From Limnanthes douglasii subsp. nivea (taxonomy: Eukaryota; Streptophyta; Magnoliopsida; Brassicales; Limnanthaceae), in contig JAUPFV010000002.1 of the NCBI GenBank assembly GCA_036936605.1, positions 266,050,770-266,114,769 of the forward strand: DNA of 64,000 bases, in the 5' to 3' direction. The notes under the pieces are model-generated. The model did not search any database. It saw nothing but the letters and a program-made list of their open reading frames with translations, and was not told the origin of the DNA. Each line of letters begins with the position of its first letter. Within the stretch, counting starts at the first letter, position 1. Positions 36,370 to 44,489 of the stretch are shown here, in pieces. Position numbers and translations under genes: made by a program.

Positions 36370-36418
36370 CAGTTTGAGGGCCTTTCTGGGGGTGAGGGTG
36401 AAATTGATGACCCCAGAG
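36364..36418 (+). promoter_or_regulatory. Leaky stop codon and downstream hairpin (gag-pro/pol junction)
   Basis: CAA-TAG-CAG-TTT at 36364-36375 resembles the tobamovirus readthrough site CAA-UAG-CAR-YYA, differing only in the last base. TCTGGGG (36385-36391) pairs perfectly with CCCCAGA (36411-36417) around a 19-nt loop; an outer U-G pair is possible. A second pairing GGGGGT/ACCCCC is also possible. A (5423-5476) and C (24135-24188) have stop, exact CARYYA, and an 8-bp stem with the same loop length. Confidence 0.75.
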
Positions 36419-39400
36419 AGACCCCCGGAGTGTTAATCCCAATTGAGGAGGTCGAAACACACTGTTTGGAAGAAGGAAAAATCGTCAAAATAGGGTCCAA
36501 AATGCCACAAGTATTGAAAGAAGAAATGTTGAAATTCTTAAAAGACCATCAGCACGTTTTTGCTTGGTGCAATGCTGATGTAACTGGAGTGCCATCAGAA
36601 GTGATTTCTCATCACTTGTCAGTCCGGAGAGACGTAGCACCAGTGGTGCAAAAAAGGAGAGCCTTCTCAAAAGAAAAGGCTGATGTCATTGTACAAGAGG
36701 TTGACAGACTCACAAAGATGGGGCACATTAAAGAAGCTCAGTATCCTTTGTGGACTGCCAATCCAGTCTTGGTTAAAAAGAAAAACGGTAAATGGCGAAT
36801 GTGCATAGACTTCACAGATCTCAATCGAGCTTGCCCAAAAGACTTGTATCCGGTTCCCCGGATAGATCAACTGGTAGATTCTACTTCTGGGAACAAGCTA
36901 CTTTCATTCATGGATGCTTTCTCCGGATACAATCAGATCCAAGTGGATCCAAGAGATCAGGAACATACCACTTTTGTTACTGATAGAGGTTTACACTGCT
37001 ACAAGGTAATGCCTTTTGGTTTGAAAAACGCTGGGGCTACTTATCAAAGGTTAGTCAACAAGGCATTTGCTAACCAAATTGGAAGAAATATGGAGGTTTA
37101 CATTGACGATATGATGGTGAAAAGTGTGGATGAGCAGCTACACTTGTCCGACCTCCAGGAGACTTTTGCCAACTTGGCCAAAGTAAATTTAAAGTTAAAT
37201 CCTGAAAAATGTGTGTTCGGAGTGCAGTCCGGGAAGTTCTTAGGGTACATTATAAGTGAGCATGGAATCCAGCCCGACCCGGACCAACTCAATGCTTTAT
37301 TTCAAATGGAGCCTCCTCGAAATGTTAAAGAAGTGCAGCAGTTAACGGGGAGGTTAGCAGCTTTGAACAGGTTCATTTCTAGGTCTTCGGACAGATGTGC
37401 TCCTTTCTTTCAAACTTTGAAAGGTGCAAAGGGGTTTGAGTGGACACCACAGTGTGATGAGGCGTTCAATGAAATTAAGAAGCATCTGTCCTCTCCGAAG
37501 ACTTTATTCAAACCCATCAATGGGGAGACTCTATTTGTGTATCTGGCTGTTTCAAGTTGTGCCATCAGTGCTGTGTTAGTCAGAGAGGTTGATGGGTATC
37601 CTCACCCAGTATACTACATCAGCAAAAGCCTGATCGATGCTGAACGCCGTTACTTGAAACTTGAGAAACTAGCATTGGCCTTGGTAATAGCTGCAAGAAA
37701 GATGAGGCCTTATTTTCAGGCTCATCCTATTGTAGTCCGGACATCTTTCCCTTTAAAGAATGTCCTTCAAAAGGCAGACATTTCAAGCAGAATGACAAAG
37801 TGGTCAGTAGAGTTGGGGGACTTCGACATAGACTTTGCTCCTCGAACAGCAGTAAAGGCTCAAGCTGTGGCTGATTTTCTGGTCGAATTCCATTCTGATA
37901 GGGACTCAGAACAACTTGCTGATTCAAAAGACAAGAAAGTGTGGATTGTCCGAACAGATGGAGGATCCAGTGCCATAGGATCTGGGGCAGGAATATGTCT
38001 TACCTCTCCTTATGGAGACAACATGTATCAAGCTATTTGTTTTGCTTTCAGAGCGTCCAATAATGAGTCCGAATACGAAGCAGCTATAGCTGGGTTGAAA
38101 TTGGCTTACATCTGTGGGGCAAAACGGGTCAAGCTGCTAAGTGACTCCCAATTGCTTATCCACCATGCCTTGGGTCTATCAGAAGCTAGAAAAGAACAGT
38201 TAGTCAAGTATTTACTTCTCTTGAAAAATGAGGCAATGAAATTTAAAGCTGTTGTCTATGAGCATATTCCCCGGGCAGAAAATGAGCTAGCAGATTCGTT
38301 GGCTACAATAGCATACACGGAGTCCTATCCATGGATCCATGTGCTTGAAAGTCCTTCTATTCAGCTTGATGAGGGGGAGAAAGAAGAAGTCTTTGAAATA
38401 CAAGTGAATGAGCCTCAGGATTGGAGGTCTCCCCTTATACAATATCTGTCCGATGGCATCGTACCTTTGAATAAATCACGAGCCAGAACGTTAAAGCACA
38501 AGGCTCGTGGTTTCATCATGATTAGAGAGATCTTGTACAAGAAATCCTATAGTAAACCTCTCCTACGCTGTTTAGGAGATAATGAGTCACAAATGGTTCT
38601 CTCCGAATTGCATGATGGTGAGGGATCAGCCCATTGTGGATTTAGAGCATTAACAAGAAGAGTGCTTCTCTCCGGATATTATTGGCCTTCAATAATGAAA
38701 GATGCCAAGGAACTGGTAAGAAGGTGTGACCCATGCCAGAGGTACAGCAATGAAATTCATGTACCAGCCATTCCTATGGAATCAATTTCTGAGCCTATCC
38801 CTTTTGCTCGATGGGGATTAGACTTAGTTGGGCCTCTCCCTATGGCTTCCGGAGGGCGCAAAACCATAATCATGGCCATTGATTACTTTTCGAAGTGGAT
38901 AGAAGCAGCCCCCTTGGCAGGAACAACATCAAAGGCTGTTATAAAATTCATTTTATCCAACATATGTTGCAGATTTGGTGTCCCTCAGAAAATAACAACA
39001 GATAATGGGCCACAGTTTGACAACCGAGAAATGGAGAGCTTCTGTGCCTCAAGGGGTATTCAGCACTGCTTTTCTTCCCCATTCCACCCACAAGCCAATG
39101 GGCAAGTTGAGGTGGCTAATAGAACAATACTGACCGGCTTAAAGAAAAATTTAGAAGGGGCTGCTGGGAAATGGCCTAGTTATTTACAAGAAGTCTTGTG
39201 GGCATACCGGACAACACCTGGGGCTGCCACACAAGAATCACCTTTTGCCTTGGTCTATGGGATGGATGCAGTAGCTCCCATAGAGAAGACACTCCCCTCT
39301 TTTCGTGTTCATAACTTCTCCGGACAGGCTAATGAAATAGCAATCAGAAATCAGCTTGATTTGATTGAAGAAAGGCGAATAAAAGCTCATCTCAGAATGG

Positions 39401-39657
39401 CACACTATCAGGGCTTGATGAGAAGCAGGTTTGCTTCCAAGGTTAAAAGAAGGGACTTTCAACCAGGAGATAAAGTATTGAGGAAAGTTTTCCTGCACAC
39501 CAAGGAAAAGCTCTTCGGAAAATTGGCCCCAACCTGGGAAGGTCCGTATACTGTGGTTGAAAGAATCAAGCCTGGCACATATTGGCTGGAAGACAAAGAT
39601 GGCAGGGTTTTAACTCACCCTTGGAATATTGAACACCTTCGAATGTATTTAGAATAA
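36370..39657 (+). CDS. pol: Pol polyprotein of T (RT, RNase H, aRNH, integrase)
   Basis: Open from the codon after the UAG: 1095 residues, numbered from Q1. There is no suitable ATG at its start (the first usable initiator in a scan is GTG at 36430), so readthrough is the likely way to express it. RT is about 75-330, with FTDLNRACPKD and the YIDD site at 244-247. RNase H attached to RT is about 350-490. A second, archaeal-type RNase H spans about 525-660, with D530 (TDGG), the Glu of SEYEA, D592 (SDSQ) and the Asp of ADSLA; this is typical of Tat. The integrase zinc finger is about 745-800 (H..H..CDPC). The integrase core has D818, D878 and E914, exactly 35 residues between the last two. A WEGPY motif is at 1056-1060. 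Full length and undamaged. Confidence 0.95.
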   Translation, partial: QFEGLSGGEGEIDDPRETPGVLIPIEEVETHCLEEGKIVKIGSKMPQVLKEEMLKFLKDHQHVFAWCNADVTGVPSEVISHHLSVRRDVAPVVQKRRAFSKEKADVIVQEVDRLTKMGHIKEAQYPLWTANPVLVKKKNGKWRMCIDFTDLNRACPKDLYPVPRIDQLVDSTSGNKLLSFMDAFSGYNQIQVDPRDQEHTTFVTDRGLHCYKVMPFGLKNAGATYQRLVNKAFANQIGRNMEVYIDDMMVKSVDEQLHLSDLQETFANLAKVNLKLNPEKCVFGVQSGKFLGYIISEHGIQPDPDQLNALFQMEPPRNVKEVQQLTGRLAALNRFISRSSDRCAPFFQTLKGAKGFEWTPQCDEAFNEIKKHLSSPKTLFKPINGETLFVYLAVSSCAISAVLVREVDGYPHPVYYISKSLIDAERRYLKLEKLALALVIAARKMRPYFQAHPIVVRTSFPLKNVLQKADISSRMTKWSVELGDFDIDFAPRTAVKAQAVADFLVEFHSDRDSEQLADSKDKKVWIVRTDGGSSAIGSGAGICLTSPYGDNMYQAICFAFRASNNESEYEAAIAGLKLAYICGAKRVKLLSDSQLLIHHALGLSEARKEQLVKYLLLLKNEAMKFKAVVYEHIPRAENELADSLATIAYTESYPWIHVLESPSIQLDEGEKEEVFEIQVNEPQDWRSPLIQYLSDGIVPLNKSRARTLKHKARGFIMIREILYKKSYSKPLLRCLGDNESQMVLSELHDGEGSAHCGFRALTRRVLLSGYYWPSIMKDAKELVRRCDPCQRYSNEIHVPAIPMESISEPIPFARWGLDLVGPLPMASGGRKTIIMAIDYFSKWIEAAPLAGTTSKAVIKFILSNICCRFGVPQKITTDNGPQFDNREMESFCASRGIQHCFSSPFHPQANGQVEVANRTILTGLKKNLEGAAGKWPSYLQEVLWAYRTTPGAATQESPFALVYGMDAVAPIEKTLPSFRVHNFSGQANEIAIRNQLDLIEERRIKAHLRMAHYQGLMRSRFASKVKRRDFQPGDKVLRKVFLHTKEKLFGKLAPTWEGPYTVVERIKPGTYWLEDKDGRVLTHPWNIEHLRMYLE

Positions 39658-40098
39658 AACTTATGTAAATATTTACTTGTTTAAACATCCATGTAAATAT
39701 TTGGGGGCATACCACTATCTCTCTCTGGCGCCACGGAGAGCTTTAAATGAAACTTGGAGCTTTTTTGAATAAATTTTCTAAGTTTTTACAAAATTCTGTT
39801 GATTGCCATACTACCCGGACTGAAAGATCTAAGGGCTATTTAAATTCTAGCCGGAGAAATTAAACACTCTCACAATGCAAAGTACTTAAACAAACTTTAG
39901 AATAAGAGAAAGGTTGTGCAAGATAAAACATGCATTCAATAAACTTAAAGTTGCCTTGGCCTTCCAAGGACTTTGTGAACAAGTTTAAACACAATACAAA
40001 AATCTGTCCGGTCAAAACGGACAGCATCACAAAAAAAGGGAGCCTTGGCCTTCCAAGGACTTTGGTTCAAACAAACATTAAACAAAACAAATTACCAT
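39658..40098. other. Spacer between T pol and antisense gene
   Basis: Convergent intergenic region. CTCTC (39721-39725) and GAGAG (39736-39740) form a hairpin followed by GCTTTAAATGAAAC, at the place of the post-pol hairpin of A, B, C and F. Two copies of a hairpin CCTTGG-CCTT-CCAAGG followed by ACTTTG lie at 39954-39969 and 40043-40058. These are candidate 3'-end signals for one or both strands. Confidence 0.5.
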
Positions 40099-43057
40099 TT
40101 AAGGTGGAGCCTTTGAAGATGGCTCACCTTCATCTGTTCCCTTGGTCTTAACATCACTTTTGTCTTCAATGACCTTCTTTCCTTTAGGGTCAGCCTCTTC
40201 TTCTCCCGGACTCTCTCCGGTTTCCTCCTCATCACCAGATGAGGATATGTCAGTATACCCTTCATCAACCATGGTCCAATATGGGAGATCGTCGTCATCT
40301 ACATAACGCCATAAGTCCCCAAGTCTTCTCTTCGGGAACTTCTCGTGAAATAAGAGGACCATGTCAGACTTTACCTTTTCGATCAGTAGTTCTTCACTCC
40401 GTAGCATCTCCTTGGCATAAGCATTGACTTTGGCCTTGATCATGGCCTCTTGATCCTTCACCAGGGCAGCTTTCTCACCAATAGCCTGAGTCACTGCATT
40501 CTCTAAAGTAAGTTTGTCAGTAGTCAGATTGGTGACAATCTTTTCCTTTGCTGCAGTCTCGTCTTTTGAGATTTTCAAGTCTTTCTCCAACTCGGACAGC
40601 TTAGCCTGAAGATCTTCTAGGGTTTTCTCCAAAGAAGCAACTTTTGTGTTGCTCTCATCTTTACTCCTTTTCAGCTGCTCGTTCGACTCCTTAAGCAAGT
40701 CGACCTGGGTAGTGGCACCCCGGAGGTTATCGGACAGTTTTTCCTTCTCAGACTTAAGCTCCTTAATGGTATCTGCCTGACTCCGGACTTGCCGTTCCAA
40801 GGTAAGCACAGGTTGCACGTTGCTAAGGAGAGAGTGAGCTATGATATCCCTTTCGCTGGAGACCAAGAAAGTTTTGCCATTAAAATTCACTGTGTTGGAA
40901 TTACTTGGAGGAACATATGGCCCTGCAAACTCGTCCCTAGACAAACCAAGGAAGTAGTCACCTAGAGGACCCAGTCCGGTGACATCCACTTCATCCATGT
41001 TGATCTCTCCCCGTTCAATGTCATCAGTATGAAGCTCCCCTGGAATCCCTTCGTTAAGGTTTTCTGGGATCTCTTCAGCTAATGTAGGATCAACTGGAAA
41101 AGTGGGCTCCGGGTCCCGGAGAGCAAATTCTTCTTCTTGAGAAGCTTTCTTCTTTTTTGCTTCTCTCTCAACACCCTCACTTACTTGTTTACGGGTTCGT
41201 TTGGAGACCCTCGTAGGTTTTGAGGGAGTCTCTCCGTGCTCTTTACTTTCCACTTCTACCACCTGTAGAAGACTTGCATCGACTTGAACTGGAATTGGCG
41301 CCTCTGTGTCAGTCAGGCCCTTTTTCTCTGAATCTCCTGCTGTTTTCTTCCCTTTCTTCTTCTGGCCCTTCATCTTACTTGGGGCTTTGGCCCGAAGGGG
41401 GAGAAAAAGGTTTCCATCTAGCTCATGAGACCTTCTTAGCACTATGTCATCATCAGGAGGGGTGGAGAGCTCCTCCCATGTTAAATCCCTCCGACCTGTA
41501 GTGTTCCACAGGTGAGATCTGGCTAAGTTTCCCGGAGTAAAAGCCTTGTGGAACCGGTTTTCCCAGTTCTCTGCGGCCCATGTGTTTATTTTGCCACAGG
41601 TAGTCTGTCCGGCTTTCGCATAGTCTCCGAACTCTTTTGGCAGTTCTGGCAAAACAAATGAGCAATTAGTTAGTGAAAGCTTAAAGAAAAGAAATTCGAA
41701 CAGAAATTTAAGGAAAGAACTTACGATCGCTCCTCCATCTACTTCGAAGAAGACTAGGATTCTCCCCAACCTTGATCTTCTTCCCGTTCTCCCATGAGCC
41801 ACTTATAAACAAGAACTGGCTCCTCCACTTATTCTCCGATTCAAGGAGATCATCAACGGCTTTCAGGTTGTTCCCCATGTTAAAGTGGTAAAAGGGGAAC
41901 TGGTGGTGTTTGCACAAACTGGCAACAGCAGCGAACTCTTCCATTGGAAGAGGAATTCCGGACAGCCTGGATGCCATAATACATGACATCAGGGTGTACC
42001 ATCCGTTGGGGCTCAACTGCGATGGACATAGCTTCACTAAGTGGAAATAGCGCACTATCTCCGGATCCAATGGGAACCTAAGTCCCCAATTAAACAGCTC
42101 TGTAAAAAATACAATCTCATTCCTCTTACAATCCATCGGGGTCTCTGGATCGATGGGAATTCGGATCTTTACATTTTCAGGGATTCCCCACTTAGTGCGA
42201 AGCCGTCCCAAGTCTCTAGTGTGAATAAATGCATACTTGGTTTTTAACAAAGATAAGAGATACTTGAACTCTACCTTGTGAAAGCAGGGCCCGACTTTCC
42301 CTTCAAGGCACTCCGGCAGATCCGGACGGCTCAAGAACAAGTCTTCTTTGCCTTTCTTGGCAGCGACTATGGCAGTATCGGCTTGTCCGGACGACTCGGA
42401 CTCAAACCTGGCCTCCTCAATGGAGTCTTCCATCCTCTCCTCCATAACTGTTGGGGGGGCTTCTGTGGAAACAGCCCGGGGAGGAATGAAGCTTGCTACA
42501 GCAGATCCTCCGGACTGGCGACTCGTTGTATGTTTTTTAATTTTCACCTCAGTTTGAGTCTCTGAGGTCGAGGTTTCCTTTGGGGGCAGTGGACTGCTTG
42601 CCTCCGGACCGACCGGCCTCTCCCGGAGGGTCCTAACGGTTGTTCCAGACCCAGACTCACTGGTGTTTTTCGAGGAAAGTCCCTTAACCAGTCGACTTGG
42701 TCTTTTCATGATCAGTTTCTCTGGGGAATGATCAGAGTCGGACCCCATAGCTATAAAGGTAGTTTTCTTCCTAACACTTGTAACAACAACCTCCGGTTCG
42801 ACGGTGGGAATTGACTCTTGGACTGATGAGCCAGAAACTATGGGGGAGAGTGTTGATTGAAAGAGTTTTCTAGGTTTTGTACCTTTTGAAGAGGACGAAC
42901 CCCTATCAGATTCTTCGATTGAAGTGGCTGGTTTCTCAACTGGTGATGCTGGAAGCCCCGCTGCAATCCTTTTTTCTTTTTCAACCCTTTGAGCTCTCTC
43001 AAGTTCTGAAAGATTGAGCCAGCCACCCTTGATTAAGGCTGTTCTTGCTGTGAACAT
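40099..43057 (-). CDS. Spliced antisense gene of T, predicted 959 aa
   Basis: Exon 1 is 43057-41725 (444 codons plus 1 nt), exon 2 is 41645-40099. The splice joins phase 1 to phase 1, giving an intact frame. I chose the ATG at 43057; the longer frame upstream begins only with TTG. Residues about 70-250 are Ser/Thr/Pro-rich. About 290-430 contain ELFNWGLRFPLDPEI and LCPSQLSPNGWYTLM, matching what I remember of the 'putative gypsy type transposon' family (PF04195). A coiled coil spans about 726-860, and an Asp/Glu-rich tail follows. It lies opposite to gag-pol, so it cannot be a normal envelope gene. Homologues in A, B, C and D keep the same order. Function unknown; a structural or nuclear role is only a guess. 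Confidence 0.8.
41646..41724 (-). other. Intron of T antisense gene (79 nt)
   Basis: Donor GTAAGT (41724-41719), acceptor TTTTGCCAG ending at 41646, branch-like ACTAAC about 28 nt before the acceptor, U-rich in between. Removal restores the frame between two otherwise overlapping ORFs. A has a 75-nt intron at the same codon phase (10931-10857) and C keeps the donor. Confidence 0.8.
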
Positions 43058-43489
43058 AAAACGATTAAGGAGAATTTGAAGATTTAGAGAGATGAAGTTT
43101 TGAGTGAAGTAGCAGAGTAAAAGTGAAAGTGAAACTGTGAAAGACAAATAGTATTTATAGTAAATGTAAAAAAGGGGGTTTGATTCCTAGGAGAATCCGA
43201 AAAGTTGGGCAATGATTGAAAGACGGCGCTGACGTCATCAAAACCATTTAAAGAAGTTATCTATTTAATAAAGTGGTGTAATTTTCGAGGTAGAAAAACG
43301 GCTGGAATGACCAACCAGAGGGTGACACGTGTCCCACTACTTCTGACAAAGAACCGTTTGGAATTCGTAACGGTTGGGCTGTCCGGGCCTGTCTCAACTC
43401 TCTTCGAATTGGAAAACCACTTCTCAAATCGGACTGTTTTTCAGTTCTTTAACAAGGACACTTGTTCAAATACCTAAAAAAGGGGCTCC
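43058..43489. other. T 3' non-coding region with polypurine tract
   Basis: Carries the antisense promoter and 5' UTR on one strand. The polypurine run AAAAAAGGGG (43476-43485) precedes CTCC and the 3' LTR. The plus-strand ORF starting at 43374 is not conserved and runs into the LTR. Confidence 0.7.
43152..43159 (-). promoter_or_regulatory. TATA box of T antisense gene
   Basis: TATAAATA on the minus strand, about 95 bp upstream of the ATG at 43057. The same octamer is found upstream of the antisense genes of B (21953) and D (52867), and TATAAATT in A (12365). Confidence 0.6.
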
Positions 43490-43991
43490 TGATGAGTCCG
43501 AATTCGAAGAGCTCCACAAAAGGGTAGTTCAAAGTAAAACTCCCCGGAAACCGGACAGACTCCAAGACTTCAATTCGAACAGCCCTGATTAAACCGGACA
43601 GATGACTTCGAACACTGCAAGCATAAAGCAGTTCGAACTATGACTAAAGTACTAAAATACCTAAACACTATCTGACTAAGCTACCTATGCATCTGCTTAA
43701 ACTTCATGGGTCTTTAAACATGACCCGGGTCCATGAAACTTGACCCGAAAGCCCATAAGGGCCCAAATTACACACTATAAATACCCAACCACCAACATTA
43801 AATATGGGTAAGAAAAATTAACTGCTGCCAGGCTGCTCAATTCTCTCACCACCCTTAAAACACCTTGAAACACCCTGAAATATCTTGAAACACCATTAAA
43901 CACTACCACACCACCGTGAAACACCCTTACGCCGCCTTAAAACTCCACTTAAAATTACCAGCCTACCCCCAGGCTACTTTTATCCACACCA
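43490..43991 (+). repeat. 3' LTR of T (502 bp)
   Basis: Same length and, by eye, same sequence as 33452-33953. Ends CACACCA; GATGT follows at 43992-43996. Confidence 0.95.
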
Positions 43992-44130
43992 GATGTTATC
44001 GCAGGTGTTGGTCAGACATTTGCTAATGGTTCTGCAAGTCTAAAGGTTATCATTATGCTGATATGCCTTAGAGTGTGATTTTGCATTCAAGTATATGCAT
44101 AATACAACAACTAAGATCACTATTTAGTGT
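43992..44130. other. Right target-site copy of T and short flank
   Basis: GATGT at 43992-43996, then 134 bp of non-coding DNA continuous with the flank left of T before insertion. Confidence 0.7.
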
Positions 44131-44459
44131 TGATAAAGGCATAAAATGTCAAGGTTATTATAGGACTTAATTAATACATTGGAAACAAATAAGGACCTAA
44201 TTGTAAATGTTGAGTAACATAGAAAACAAATGTGTTTAGGAGGGCTGATATGATATTAATAAAATAAAGCATGTGTTAGTGGAGCTCACCACTTACCTTG
44301 TATAAGGATAGATCCTTTTTTTGGCAAAATGGTACTTTCTAATGATTGGTACTTGATTTGACTACTTTCTCTCTCTACAGCTTTACATTTGTTTCTCTGA
44401 CACAATTCCACGACTAGATCTATTTAGTATTTAGTCCCAAATATTTCTAAAACCATCAT
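44131..44459 (+). repeat. Element D 5' LTR (about 329 bp)
   Basis: TGATAAAGG at the start, AACCATCA at the end, TATA near 44296 (TTGTATAAGG), CT-rich tract after it; parallels the B LTR in order and length. The start is inferred by alignment with B, since no second D LTR is present. Confidence 0.6.
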
Positions 44460-44460
44460 T

Positions 44461-44480
44461 TCCACCGTCTGTGGGAACAA
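44461..44480 (+). promoter_or_regulatory. Degenerate primer-binding site of D
   Basis: TTCCACCGTCTGTGGGAAC right after the LTR; compare TTGGCGCCGTCTGTGGGAAC-type sites and the E0 site. Confidence 0.55.
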
Positions 44481-44489
44481 GTGATACTC

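Larger units (their letters stand above)
33452..43991 (+). mobile_element. Intact Tat/Retand Ty3-gypsy element T (10,540 bp)
   Basis: Two 502-bp LTRs with no difference that I can find by eye, TG...CA ends, GATGT on both sides (33447-33451 and 43992-43996), primer site, undamaged gag-pro, pol and antisense frames, polypurine tract. Sense genes are gag-pro and pol joined by one UAG; the antisense gene is convergent and does not overlap pol. It is the youngest insertion in the window and the only one that looks potentially active. Confidence 0.95.

Noticed and set aside
36364..36430. Ribosomal frameshift or internal initiation as the way to express T pol
   Set aside because: gag-pro and pol share one frame with a single stop; no ATG lies near the start of pol.
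40099..43057. Antisense gene as an envelope gene
   Set aside because: It is on the strand opposite to gag-pol, shows no signal peptide or convincing membrane anchor, and instead has a PF04195-like region and coiled coil.
44246..44459. Shorter D LTR starting at TGATATGATATT (44246)
   Set aside because: Alignment of features with the B LTR (distance to TATA, the AGGACC word) favours a start near 44131.
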